A DNA stretch of 36,685 nucleotides. Source: Actinomycetota bacterium. GTDB lineage: Bacteria; Actinomycetota; Actinomycetes; Actinomycetales; Microbacteriaceae. The notes under the pieces are model-generated. The model was given only the letters and a program-made list of their open reading frames with translations. It was not told where the DNA came from and searched no databases. The stretch spans positions 1 through 36,685 of the forward strand of contig WLPL01000005.1 in assembly GCA_009698805.1 (NCBI GenBank). The letters are read 5' to 3'. The translations under genes were made by a program, and so were the position numbers. Below, piece by piece: positions 18,368 to 28,063 of this stretch; position 1 is the first letter of the stretch, and every line of letters starts with the position of its first letter.

Positions 18368-21300
18368 CTAGGCGTCGAACGCTCTCGCGACTAGGTCGGC
18401 CTGCTCGGCGGCATGGCGCTTAGCCGAACCTGTGGCAGGTGAAGCGCTCGCAGGTCGCGAAACCAGCTTCGCAACCTGTCCGTTCATGTACTTCGGCAGG
18501 AACAGGCCAATGTAGGTCCAAGGTCCTTGGTTGGCGGGTTCGTCCTGAGCCCAAACCAACTCGGCGTTCGGGTAACCGGCGTAAATCGACTTGATCTCGT
18601 CGACCGGGGTCGGGTAGAGCTGCTCGACGCGCACGATTGCGGTGTCGCGCGTGCCACGCTTCTCACTCTCGGCAAGAAGATCCCAGTAGACCTTGCCGGA
18701 GCAGAAGATGACCCGCTTGACGGCGTTTTTGTCTAGACCCTGTTGGTCATCAATTACAGGCATGAAGGTTCCGGTGGTGAAGTCTTCCACCGAGGACGAA
18801 GCCGCCTTCAGGCGAAGCATCGACTTAGGCGAGAAAACAATTAGCGGGCGACGAGGGGTGGTGTAGGCCTGTCGACGCAGCAGGTGAAAGTGCGAGGCCG
18901 GTGTCGATGGCTGAGCCACAGTCATGTTGTTTTCGGCGCAAAGCTGCAGGTAACGCTCGATGCGAGCCGAAGAGTGGTCTGGCCCCTGGCCCTCGTAGCC
19001 GTGCGGTAGTAGCAGGACGACACCGGAGTGCTGACCCCACTTCTGCTCGGCAGATGAGATGAACTCGTCGATGATCGTCTGGGCACCGTTGGCGAAGTCG
19101 CCGAACTGAGCCTCCCAGAGAACCAAAGCGTTTTCGTCTTCGACCGAGTAGCCGTATTCGAAGCCCATCGTTGCGTACTCGCTCAGGAGTGAGTCGTAGA
19201 TGTAGAACTTGGCTTGGTCGACGCTCAGGTTACGAAGCGGCATCCACTCCTGACCGTTGACCCGGTCGTGGAACACGGCGTGACGCTGCACAAATGTGCC
19301 GCGACGACTGTCTTGGCCGGCCATTCGAACACGCTTGCCCTCGACCAAGAGCGAACCGAAGGCCAGCAGTTCGCCGAATCCCCAGTCGATTCCGCCTTGG
19401 CGACTCATTTCGAGTCGCTTTTCGAGCAGTTGCTGGAGTTTTGGGTGAACGGTGAAGCCTGGCGGTTGGTTGTTGTGGGCGTTACCGATCAATTCGACAA
19501 CCTCGCGGGAGATCGCAGTTTCGTGCGCGATCACAGGGTGGTCGCTTGCGGTGGTGCCGATTCCAATCGGGCGAGGGGTCAGCTCCACCGGCTGCTGCAT
19601 CGCGGCATGCACCTCGGTGAAGGCATTTTCAAGCTGAGCTTGGAATGTGGCGTTTGCTGCTTCAAACTCTTCGCGAGTGATGTCGCCTCGGCCGACCAGC
19701 GATTCGAGGTAAAGCGTGCGAACCGAACGCTTGGCCTCGATCAGGTTGTACATCAGTGGCTGGGTCATCGAAGGGTCGTCGCCCTCGTTGTGACCACGGC
19801 GACGGTAGCAGACGAGGTCGATGATGACGTCCTTTTTGAAGGTCTCGCGGAACTCGAAGGCAAGTTGCGCCACACGAACCACGGCCTCCGGGTCATCGCC
19901 GTTCACGTGGAAGATCGGAACCTGGATTCCCTTGGCGATGTCGGTCGCGTAGGTCATCGAACGTGACTGACTTGGCGGGGTAGTGAAGCCAACCTGGTTG
20001 TTGATCACGATGTTGATGGTTCCGCCAACCTTGTAGCCGCGAAGCTGCGACATGTTGAGAACCTCGAAGACGACTCCCTGACCGGCGAAGGCTGAGTCGC
20101 CGTGAATCAGAACTGGCAGGAACGGGTAGACGCCTTCTGCGGTGCCATTGACCTGATCGACCTTGGCGCGAACGATTCCCTCAAGAACCGGGTTGACCGC
20201 TTCGAGGTGAGACGGGTTGGCCGCCAGGGTTACACCCACGGTTGCGCCGTTTGGTGCGGTGAAGGTGCCCTCGGTGCCCAGGTGATACTTGACGTCACCG
20301 GAACCTTGAACGGTCTTGGTGTCGATGTTGCCCTCGAACTCGCGGAAGACCTGCGCGTAGGTCTTGCCGGCGACGTTGGTGAGCACGTTGAGGCGACCAC
20401 GGTGAGCCATGCCGATGTTGACTTCACGAAGTCCGGAGTTAGCAGCTGCTTGCAAAATTGCGTCTAGGGCCGCGATGGTGGATTCGCCACCCTCTAGCGA
20501 GAAACGCTTCTGGCCGACGAACTTGGTCTGTAAGAAGGTTTCGAAAGCCTCGGATTCGTTGAGTTTTTCTAGAATGCGCAACTGCTCTTCGCGAGTTGGC
20601 TTGGCGTATGGGCGCTCGAGCTTGTCTTGGAACCACTGGCGCTGTTCCGGGTCCTGAATGTGCATGTACTCCACGCCGACGGTTCGGCAGTAGGAGTCGC
20701 GAAGGATCTTGTAGATTTCGCGGAACTGCATCTTCGACTTGCCGCCGAAGCCAGCGGTTTTGAACTCGCGGTCAAGATCCCACAGGCTCAAGTGGTGGCT
20801 CAGGATGTCGAGGTCAGGGTGCGAGCGTTGGACGTACTCGAGCGGGTCGATGTCGGCCATCAGGTGGCCGCGAACGCGGTAGGCGTTGATCATTTCCTGA
20901 ATGCGAGCAGCCTTCGAGCGGTCGTCGCTGTCGTCCTGCGAAAAGTCGCTGACCCACTTGACCGGCTCGTAAGGGATGCGCAGGTCGGAGAAGATTTCTT
21001 CGTAGAAACCGCGCTCGCCGAGCAATAGTTCGTGGATCTTCTTTAAAAACTCGCCCGAACCAGCGCCTTGGATCACCCGGTGGTCGTAGGTCGAGGTGAG
21101 AGTGATGGTCTTTGAGATGCCCATCTTGGCGAGGTGTTCCTCGCTCATGCCGGCAAATTCGGCAGGGTAGTCGAGAGCTCCAGCGCCGACGATGCAACCG
21201 GCACCCTTCATTAGGCGCGGAACCGAGTGAACAGTGCCAATGCCGCCAGGGTTGGTTAGCGAGATGGTCGAACCGGCAAAGTCGGTAGCGGTCAACTTAT

Positions 21301-22093
21301 TCTCGCGAGCACGCTTGACCAGTTCTTCGTAGGCTGCAAGGTATTCAGCAAAGTTGAGGCGTTCGGCCTTTTTGATGTTCGGCACTAGAAGAGCACGTGT
21401 GCCGTCTTCCTTCGGGATGTCGATTGCCAAGCCCATGTTGATGTGGGCCGGGCTAACTACCACTGGCTTCTCATCGACGATGTCGTAGAAGACGTTCTGG
21501 CTCGGGAACTCCTTGAGCGCGCGAATGATCGCGAAACCCAGGATGTGCGTGAACGAAACCTTGCCACCGCGGGTGCGGCCGAGGTGCGAATTGATGACGA
21601 TTCGGTTATCGATCAAAAGCTTGGCGGGGATTGTGCGAACGCTGGTTGCCGTTGGAACGCTCAGGGACGCGTCCATGTTGGTCACCAGCGACTTCTGCAT
21701 GCCCTTGAGGATCGTCACGGTGTCTTCGCCATCTTCGACGATGTCGATGGAACCCGTGACCGGTGCCTGTGCTGGAATCGGCTGTGGCCTTGGTTCAACA
21801 CGGGTGGTCTTAGCGATTATCTGGGTGTCGGTAGTTGGAGCGGCCTCTGTGACGGCTGCTGGCGGTGCGATTGTGGGGGTTGTTGCTGGATTACTGGTCT
21901 GCATCGAGTGGAAACGCTCGAGAATCGGCCACCACTCTTTATCGACGGCGTCGGGGTTCACCTTGTACTGTTCGTACATTTCTTCGACAAGCCATGCATT
22001 GGCTCCGAATTCGCCTTCGGCTTCTGGAGTTTGTCCTGGAGTCGACAGAGTAACCACCTCAAATTTTGTGCTGAACGACGTCGTTCCTGCCAC
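18368..22093 (-). CDS. kgd: Multifunctional 2-oxoglutarate dehydrogenase E2o-E1o fusion (Kgd/OdhA type)
   Basis: N-terminal FGANAWLVEEMYEQYKVNPDAVDKEWW, E2 catalytic segment TSTYDHRVIQGAGSGEFL, E1 AHRGRLNVLTN, GDSAFAGQGVVFE, RRGHNEGDDPSMTQPLMY. GTG start assumed. Confidence 0.93.
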   Translation of the reverse strand: MAGTTSFSTKFEVVTLSTPGQTPEAEGEFGANAWLVEEMYEQYKVNPDAVDKEWWPILERFHSMQTSNPATTPTIAPPAAVTEAAPTTDTQIIAKTTRVEPRPQPIPAQAPVTGSIDIVEDGEDTVTILKGMQKSLVTNMDASLSVPTATSVRTIPAKLLIDNRIVINSHLGRTRGGKVSFTHILGFAIIRALKEFPSQNVFYDIVDEKPVVVSPAHINMGLAIDIPKEDGTRALLVPNIKKAERLNFAEYLAAYEELVKRARENKLTATDFAGSTISLTNPGGIGTVHSVPRLMKGAGCIVGAGALDYPAEFAGMSEEHLAKMGISKTITLTSTYDHRVIQGAGSGEFLKKIHELLLGERGFYEEIFSDLRIPYEPVKWVSDFSQDDSDDRSKAARIQEMINAYRVRGHLMADIDPLEYVQRSHPDLDILSHHLSLWDLDREFKTAGFGGKSKMQFREIYKILRDSYCRTVGVEYMHIQDPEQRQWFQDKLERPYAKPTREEQLRILEKLNESEAFETFLQTKFVGQKRFSLEGGESTIAALDAILQAAANSGLREVNIGMAHRGRLNVLTNVAGKTYAQVFREFEGNIDTKTVQGSGDVKYHLGTEGTFTAPNGATVGVTLAANPSHLEAVNPVLEGIVRAKVDQVNGTAEGVYPFLPVLIHGDSAFAGQGVVFEVLNMSQLRGYKVGGTINIVINNQVGFTTPPSQSRSMTYATDIAKGIQVPIFHVNGDDPEAVVRVAQLAFEFRETFKKDVIIDLVCYRRRGHNEGDDPSMTQPLMYNLIEAKRSVRTLYLESLVGRGDITREEFEAANATFQAQLENAFTEVHAAMQQPVELTPRPIGIGTTASDHPVIAHETAISREVVELIGNAHNNQPPGFTVHPKLQQLLEKRLEMSRQGGIDWGFGELLAFGSLLVEGKRVRMAGQDSRRGTFVQRHAVFHDRVNGQEWMPLRNLSVDQAKFYIYDSLLSEYATMGFEYGYSVEDENALVLWEAQFGDFANGAQTIIDEFISSAEQKWGQHSGVVLLLPHGYEGQGPDHSSARIERYLQLCAENNMTVAQPSTPASHFHLLRRQAYTTPRRPLIVFSPKSMLRLKAASSSVEDFTTGTFMPVIDDQQGLDKNAVKRVIFCSGKVYWDLLAESEKRGTRDTAIVRVEQLYPTPVDEIKSIYAGYPNAELVWAQDEPANQGPWTYIGLFLPKYMNGQVAKLVSRPASASPATGSAKRHAAEQADLVARAFDA

Positions 22094-22135
22094 CTAGCCT
22101 ACCGCCTGTTTGGCGAGGCTATGCTTAGAGAACAT

Positions 22136-23449
22136 ATGGATAATGCTTGGTGGATGCTCGCTCTGGGGGTTTTGCTGACCTTCGGCACTGGCGTTTTTGT
22201 GGCCAGCGAGTTTTCGATGGTCAGCCTCGAACGCAATGAGGTCGAGGCGCGCGCCGCCAAGGGCGAAAAGGGCCTTGCCTACACGATCCGGGCTCTCCGA
22301 AAAACCAGTACCCACCTCTCGGGAGCGCAACTAGGCATAACCCTGACCACCATGCTCACCGGCTTTTTGGCCGAGCCAGCTCTAGCCAAACTTCTCGGCC
22401 CGTCGCTTGCCCAGTTGGGTTGGAGTGCAGCCACCCAGAGAGCCGTTTCTCTAGTTCTGGGCATGATTATCGCGACCCTGTTTTCGACCGTAATTGGCGA
22501 ATTGGTGCCCAAAAAGCTCGCGCTAACACTGCCACTAAAGGTCAGCAAGGTCGTGGCCGGTTTTCAGCTCCTGTTCACCTGGTTGTTCACCTGGATGATT
22601 TTCATCTTGAACAAGACCGGCAACTCGATCGTGCGTCTCTTCGGCATCGAACCGAAAGAGGAACTGTCATCAACTAGGACGGCCGAGGAGCTCACCTCAC
22701 TGGTCAGGCGTTCGGCAATTCTCGGTGCACTCGACCAGCAAACGGCAACGCTGCTAACCAAGACCCTTGCTCTGAGTCAGCTCGTGGCCGCCGATGTGAT
22801 GACTCCGCGGCCTCGAATGCACAGCATCGATCGCGAATCTACCGTTGCCGACGTCATCGCGCTTTGCAACAAGACCGGTCACAGCAGGTTTCCGGTGCTC
22901 GATGGCTCTAGCGATGACGTAATCGGCGTGGTCCACGTCAAACAAGCCGCCGCGGTGCCTCGCGAAAAGCGTGCCAGCGTGCCCGTGAGTGCTATTTCAT
23001 CCGAGGCTTTACGTGTTCCCGAAACTATGCCGCTAGAGGCGCTAATGGTTGAGCTTCGTGGCAAAGGCCTTCAGCTCGCCATCGTGATCGACGAATACGG
23101 CGGCACAGCGGGTCTGGCAACACTCGAAGACCTGATCGAAGAACTGGTCGGCGAATTGGTAGACGAACACGACCGCGCTCGGGCTGGCATCACGAGGGGA
23201 GCTAACAGCTCGGTACTGTTCCCGGGCATGATCCGCCCGGACGAGTTGGCCGAGATGGCCGTGCGCGTGCCCGACGACGGCGCATACGAAACCGTAGCCG
23301 GCTACATCATGAGCAAGATCGGTCGAATCCCGGCGGTTGGCGACGAACTAGAGATCGATGGCGGAACCTTGCGCGTCGAGCGCATGGACGGCCGCCGCGT
23401 TGATCGCGTTCGATTCACTCCAGCTGTCGAGGAGGTGCAGAATGACTAA
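22136..23449 (+). CDS. CNNM/CorC-HlyC hemolysin-family membrane protein with CBS domains
   Basis: FVASEFSMVSLERNEVEARA, IGELVPKKLAL, VMTPRPRMHSID, IVIDEYGGTAGLATLEDLIEELVGELVDEHD; start MDNAWWML (alternative Met at 22121). Confidence 0.88.
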   Translation: MDNAWWMLALGVLLTFGTGVFVASEFSMVSLERNEVEARAAKGEKGLAYTIRALRKTSTHLSGAQLGITLTTMLTGFLAEPALAKLLGPSLAQLGWSAATQRAVSLVLGMIIATLFSTVIGELVPKKLALTLPLKVSKVVAGFQLLFTWLFTWMIFILNKTGNSIVRLFGIEPKEELSSTRTAEELTSLVRRSAILGALDQQTATLLTKTLALSQLVAADVMTPRPRMHSIDRESTVADVIALCNKTGHSRFPVLDGSSDDVIGVVHVKQAAAVPREKRASVPVSAISSEALRVPETMPLEALMVELRGKGLQLAIVIDEYGGTAGLATLEDLIEELVGELVDEHDRARAGITRGANSSVLFPGMIRPDELAEMAVRVPDDGAYETVAGYIMSKIGRIPAVGDELEIDGGTLRVERMDGRRVDRVRFTPAVEEVQND

Positions 23450-24482
23450 CCCGTGGGATGGCATCGGCTGGTTCTTCATACTGCTACTCGGCAATGCTTT
23501 CTTTGTCGCTGCCGAGTTCGCTTTGATCTCGGCAAGGCGCGCCCAGATCGAGCCGCGTGCCGAGGCCGGTAGTCGCCCGGCGCAAATCACCATCAAGTCG
23601 ATGGAGAAGGTTTCGTTGATGCTGGCAACCATTCAGCTCGGCGTAACCATTTGCTCGCTACTAATTTTGGTGATCGTCGAACCGAGCATCCACCAGCTGC
23701 TCGAAGGGCCGTTGGCTGGCCTCGGGCTCACCGAAGGCGCCGCAACCGGAGTTGCCTTCGGTATCACGCTCGTTGTCGTCTCTTTCATGCACGTGGTCGT
23801 AGGTGAAATGGTGCCGAAAAACATCTCGTTCTCAATCCCCGAGCGTGCCGCGTTGGTTTTGGTGCCACCGCTTTATCTAATCGCTCTGGTCATGCGTCCA
23901 CTGGTTTGGTCGCTGAACGCACTGGCCAACCTGATCTTGCGAATCTTCGGCGTCAAAGCTGCCGACGAGGCAAACAGCGCCTACACGATCGATCAGGTCG
24001 AGGACATCGTCTCGCACTCCACCCGTGAGGGCGTGCTAAACGACGCTTCCGGCGCGATCAGCAACACCTTCGAGTTCACCGAAAAACGGGTGGTCGACGT
24101 GGCCGTTGCCACCAACCGGGTCGTTAGTTTTGACGAGACCGTCACCCCGCGTGAAATCGAGCAAGCAGTCGCCAAATACGGCTTCTCGCGCTACCCACTA
24201 ACCGACGACTCGGGTGACTTTGTCGGCTACCTTCACCTCAAGGACGTCCTAGACCTCCGCGACGACGAGGTGGACGAAAAGATACCAGCCAAGCGAATTC
24301 GCACCCTTATTTCGCTACCGGCCTCGATGGAACTCGAGGACGCGCTGGCTTCGATGCGTCGAGTCGGAGCCCACATGGCGAGATCCTTCGACCGTGCCGG
24401 CAATGTCAAGGGAGTGCTTTTTCTAGAAGACATCCTCGAAGAGTTGGTTGGCGAAGTTCAAGACGCCACCAGGCGTGACTAG
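23442..24482 (+). CDS. Second CNNM/hemolysin-family membrane protein with CBS domains
   Basis: Start MTNPWDGIGWFF (internal Met of ORF 23358..24482), overlapping the upstream stop; AAEFALISARRAQIE, VGEMVPKNISFSIPE, FLEDILEELVGEVQD. Confidence 0.88.
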   Translation: MTNPWDGIGWFFILLLGNAFFVAAEFALISARRAQIEPRAEAGSRPAQITIKSMEKVSLMLATIQLGVTICSLLILVIVEPSIHQLLEGPLAGLGLTEGAATGVAFGITLVVVSFMHVVVGEMVPKNISFSIPERAALVLVPPLYLIALVMRPLVWSLNALANLILRIFGVKAADEANSAYTIDQVEDIVSHSTREGVLNDASGAISNTFEFTEKRVVDVAVATNRVVSFDETVTPREIEQAVAKYGFSRYPLTDDSGDFVGYLHLKDVLDLRDDEVDEKIPAKRIRTLISLPASMELEDALASMRRVGAHMARSFDRAGNVKGVLFLEDILEELVGEVQDATRRD

Positions 24483-25564
24483 CTTTTGGGGAACTTACCG
24501 CGTTCGTACTGAACCGGCCAGTGAACCTCAACGCCTAGCTCTGCGGCTGCTCGAAGCGGCCAGTGCGGGTCGCGAAGCGCCGCACGCCCGAGCATGATCA
24601 CCTCGACCTCACCGCGCTGCAAAATCTCTTCGGCCTGTTGGGCATCGGTGATCTGACCAACCGCGGTAACCGGCTCGGCCACTCGTTCTGCGATGAACTC
24701 CGAGAGCGGAACCTGGTAACCAGGGCCCGAGGGAATCTGAACGCCGGTGATTAGGCCACCCGAGGAGATGTCGAACAGGTCGGCGCCAGCCTCGGCGCAC
24801 CACTTTGCGACCTCGGCCGTCTGGGTTTCGTCCCAGCCTCCCTCTCGATAATCGGTCGCCGAAAAGCGAATGAATAGTGGGACGTCGTTACCAACGGCTG
24901 CGCGAATAGCGCTCACGGTCTCGATCAGAAGGCGGGCACGATTTTCGAGCGAGCCGCCGTATTCGTCTTCGCGGTGGTTTGAAAGCGGCGATAGGAACTG
25001 GTGCATCAGATAGCCGTGAGCCGCGTGAATCTCGAGAGCCTCGAAGCCGGCCGCGATTGCGTTCTTCGCACCGGTCACAAACGCGTCCACGATTCCGCGC
25101 AATTCTGATGTTTCGAGGGCGCGTGGCGCAAAGTAACCGGTGAACGCCTCATCGGTCGAAGAAACCGTCTGCCAACCGCCGTCGGCAAGCGTGATCGAGC
25201 CCGAGCCATCACGGTGGGTCGATGCCTTGCGCCCGGCGTGAGCGAGCTGAATGGCTGGAACCGCGCCTTGAGACTTCACGAACGCCGTGATGGGCTTCCA
25301 AGCCGCTACCTGCTCCGCACTCCAAATGCCAGTGCACCAAGGCGTTATGCGGCCGTCAGCGCGGACCGCTGTAGCCTCGACGATTACGACTCCCGCGCCA
25401 CCGAGGGCCAACGAACCGAGGTGTGCCATGTGAAAATCGCCGACAACGCCGTCCTTGTTCTCGCAGGAATACATGCACATCGGGGCAATCCAAGCGCGAT
25501 TTTTGGCTGTGATCCCACGAATGGTTAGCGGGCTGAAGAGTTTGGTCATCTGATTTTCTTCCAT
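24479..25564 (-). CDS. NADH:flavin oxidoreductase, Old Yellow Enzyme family (YqjM/NamA-like)
   Basis: LTIRGITAKNRAWIAPMCMYSC, EIHAAHGYLMHQFLSPLSNHREDEYGGSLENRARLL; actual start may be MTKLF at 25549. Confidence 0.9.
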   Translation of the reverse strand: MEENQMTKLFSPLTIRGITAKNRAWIAPMCMYSCENKDGVVGDFHMAHLGSLALGGAGVVIVEATAVRADGRITPWCTGIWSAEQVAAWKPITAFVKSQGAVPAIQLAHAGRKASTHRDGSGSITLADGGWQTVSSTDEAFTGYFAPRALETSELRGIVDAFVTGAKNAIAAGFEALEIHAAHGYLMHQFLSPLSNHREDEYGGSLENRARLLIETVSAIRAAVGNDVPLFIRFSATDYREGGWDETQTAEVAKWCAEAGADLFDISSGGLITGVQIPSGPGYQVPLSEFIAERVAEPVTAVGQITDAQQAEEILQRGEVEVIMLGRAALRDPHWPLRAAAELGVEVHWPVQYERGKFPKS

Positions 25565-25627
25565 GATTCATTGGCTAGGGCAGCTCGAGCTCTTCTCGGG
25601 TTCGGGTTCTGGCTCACTCCTCAAGCC

Positions 25628-25633
25628 TAGACT
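25628..25633 (+). promoter_or_regulatory. Putative -10 element TAGACT, 6 nt before the ATG at 25640
   Basis: TAGACT-tacaaa-ATG. Confidence 0.45.
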
Positions 25634-25639
25634 TACAAA

Positions 25640-26827
25640 ATGAGCAGCCTTCAAAGTTTGTCGAAGCCGTTTGTCCTCGGCTTAGCAGTAGTAGCCACCT
25701 ATGCGATTCTCATTTATTCGGGCCTAAACGGCGCGGGTATGCCGATGGGCGATCTAACGCTCGCTTATCAGAACTGGGCGAATTCCAACCAGGCGCTCGG
25801 TCTTAACGTCGACTGGGTTTACCCGTATGTTTCGCTTTTGCCGATATGGCTAGCGAACACGGTTTCCCCTGGAGCGCTGCTCTGGCCTTGGCTAATCGGC
25901 AGCGGCCTGATCACCCTAGGCATCGCGGTGACGATCGCCTATCGGGCCAAATCAAGAACCGCCTATCTAGCCATGTATTTCTGGCTGGCCTCGCTAATAA
26001 TGCTCGGGCCGGTTTCTATCTCTCGCCTCGACACCGTGAGCGTCGAGCTCGCGATTGTCGCCGTCTATTTGCTCTCGCGGGGAAGCGAAGCTACCGCGGC
26101 AATCTGGTTGAGCGTGGCCACCTGGGTAAAGGTTTGGCCGGTTGCCGCGCTTTCGGCCCTTTTTGTAACCGCCAAGAGGCGCAAAAACATAATCGTCGTG
26201 ATTGTTTGCACCAACCTGGCGATTTTGCTAATCGGGTTTGTCCTGGGTGCAGATGCCAGCATCTTCTCGTTCTTAGCTGGCCAAACCGGTCGCGGAATCC
26301 AGATCGAGGCACCGATTGCCGAGTTCTGGCTGTGGCCACCGATCCAGGGCGATCACCACTTCGGCATCGAATACAACGCAACGATGATGACCTTTGAGGT
26401 TTTCGGCCCGAACACCGAAATTGTCGCCAACCTGATGTCGCTGGTTCAGGTGGGAGCCATCGCCATCACCTTTGGCCTCGGCTACTTAGCAATTCGCAAA
26501 GGTGCCAGGGCTACCGATGTTTTCTTCTGGGTGCTATTCACCGGAATCCTCGACCTGATTGTTTTCAACAAGGTCGGTTCACCCCAGTACCTAACCTGGT
26601 TGGCAGTACCAATCGTCTACGGGCTCTTGGTGGGTGCGAATCGCATCAATTGGGTCGCGGTCGGCGTCCTAGTTTTGAGCGCTCTCACCTGGCTGATATA
26701 TCCGGTGCTTTACAACGGAATCTTGCTCGGCGGATACGGCGAAACCATGGCGCTTACGGTTAGAAACCTTTTGCTGGTAGCAGGCTTGGTTTACGCGAAC
26801 CTAAGACTTCAGAAGCTTGGCAAGTAG
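25640..26827 (+). CDS. Multi-pass membrane protein, GT87/DUF2029-like mannosyltransferase
   Basis: Many TM helices; YPYVSLLPIWL, WLSVATWVKVWPVAAL typical of polyprenol-phosphate-dependent transferases. Confidence 0.6.
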   Translation: MSSLQSLSKPFVLGLAVVATYAILIYSGLNGAGMPMGDLTLAYQNWANSNQALGLNVDWVYPYVSLLPIWLANTVSPGALLWPWLIGSGLITLGIAVTIAYRAKSRTAYLAMYFWLASLIMLGPVSISRLDTVSVELAIVAVYLLSRGSEATAAIWLSVATWVKVWPVAALSALFVTAKRRKNIIVVIVCTNLAILLIGFVLGADASIFSFLAGQTGRGIQIEAPIAEFWLWPPIQGDHHFGIEYNATMMTFEVFGPNTEIVANLMSLVQVGAIAITFGLGYLAIRKGARATDVFFWVLFTGILDLIVFNKVGSPQYLTWLAVPIVYGLLVGANRINWVAVGVLVLSALTWLIYPVLYNGILLGGYGETMALTVRNLLLVAGLVYANLRLQKLGK

Positions 26828-27997
26828 CGGGCCAACGATCTGAGTTTCGATCAAGAAACCGTCGTGGCCGTATTCGCTATCGATTACGTGGAGCTTGCCA
26901 CCGACTAATTCGCCGCCCAAGCTTTCTGCAATGACCTTTTGACCGCTCAGCGGGAACAACCGGTCGCTCGTGATTCCGACAACGAGCGCTTTCTGCTTGA
27001 TTTTGCCGAGTGCCTTTGCAACTCCGCCGCGATCTCGACCGATGTCGTGCGAGCTCATGGCCTCGACGAGAGTGATGTATGAGTTTGCGTCGAATCGGCG
27101 CGTGAACTTATTGCCGTGAAAGTCGAGGTAAGACTCGACCGCGTATTTGCCGCCGCCGCCAACCGGGCTGACGCCAGACTGCCAGGTGCGCTCAAAACGG
27201 TCGTTCAACTCGCTCGGGCTTCGGTAGTTCAAAAGAGCCATTCGGCGCGCTAGGGCCAAACCGCGGTGCGGCCCAAGCCCGGCCTTGGCATCGTAGTAGT
27301 GGCCCTTGTCGAAGGCTGGATCGATCTTGATGGCTTCAATCTGCACAGAGTTCAGGGCAATTTGGTCGGCAGTGCTAACCGGAGGTGCTGCAATGACGGC
27401 GATTCGGCTGGTGCTTTTGGGGTAGAGGTAAGCCCATTCGAGGGTGTGCATTCCACCCATTGAGCCACCGATTACGGCGTGCAATTCGGTGATGCCGATT
27501 ACGTCCGTGAATGCCTTGGCCGCAACTACCTGGTCACGAATGGTCAGGAAAGGAAACTTCGAACCGTATTCGCGCCCGTGCTTGTCTAGCGAACTCGGGC
27601 CGGTCGAACCCTGACAGCCACCGAGCATGTTCGGGGCAATTACGTAAAACTTGTCGGTGTCTATCGAGAGCCCTTGCCCGATTACTCCAACCCACCAGCC
27701 TTCTGTCGGGTGAGCCTTGCTGGCTGCACCGATCGCGTGCGAGTCACCGGTTAGGGCGTGAAAGACGAGGACGGCCGGGTTGGCGGGGTCACCCCAGGTT
27801 TCGTAGGCGATTTTTGCGCCGGAAAGTTCTTTTCCGCTCTCTAAAACAATGGTTGGTAGCGGGGCGAACTGTCTGTCGCCAACCGAGTCGCCGTCGCGCC
27901 AGGCACCGGTCGCGGGTGGGCGACCGACGAGCTGTCGGCTGAGTTCATCGGTGATGAACGCTGACGGGACTGTGTCCTCGGGGGTTTGAAATTCCAA
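26801..27997 (-). CDS. metX: Homoserine O-acetyltransferase
   Basis: AYETWGDPANPAVLVFHALTGDSHA, GGCQGSTGPSS, VIGGSMGGMHTLEWAYLYP, SEYGHDGFLIE; TTG start. Confidence 0.93.
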   Translation of the reverse strand: MEFQTPEDTVPSAFITDELSRQLVGRPPATGAWRDGDSVGDRQFAPLPTIVLESGKELSGAKIAYETWGDPANPAVLVFHALTGDSHAIGAASKAHPTEGWWVGVIGQGLSIDTDKFYVIAPNMLGGCQGSTGPSSLDKHGREYGSKFPFLTIRDQVVAAKAFTDVIGITELHAVIGGSMGGMHTLEWAYLYPKSTSRIAVIAAPPVSTADQIALNSVQIEAIKIDPAFDKGHYYDAKAGLGPHRGLALARRMALLNYRSPSELNDRFERTWQSGVSPVGGGGKYAVESYLDFHGNKFTRRFDANSYITLVEAMSSHDIGRDRGGVAKALGKIKQKALVVGITSDRLFPLSGQKVIAESLGGELVGGKLHVIDSEYGHDGFLIETQIVGPLLAKLLKS

Positions 27998-28063
27998 CTG
28001 CTACCTTGGGCCGAAAGTTTTACTGCTGCTCAACTTTGAACGGCGAGTGTGGTTGGTTCAATG

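Noticed and set aside
19214-19966. 250-aa + strand ORF opposite kgd
   Set aside because: Antisense shadow of the conserved E1o domain; no supporting initiation signal or motif.
21443-22135. N-terminal extension of the first CNNM protein in the supplied ORF
   Set aside because: The extension is antisense to the start of kgd; the protein family begins at MDNAWW (22136), with a possible -10 (TATGCT, 22120-22125) just before it.
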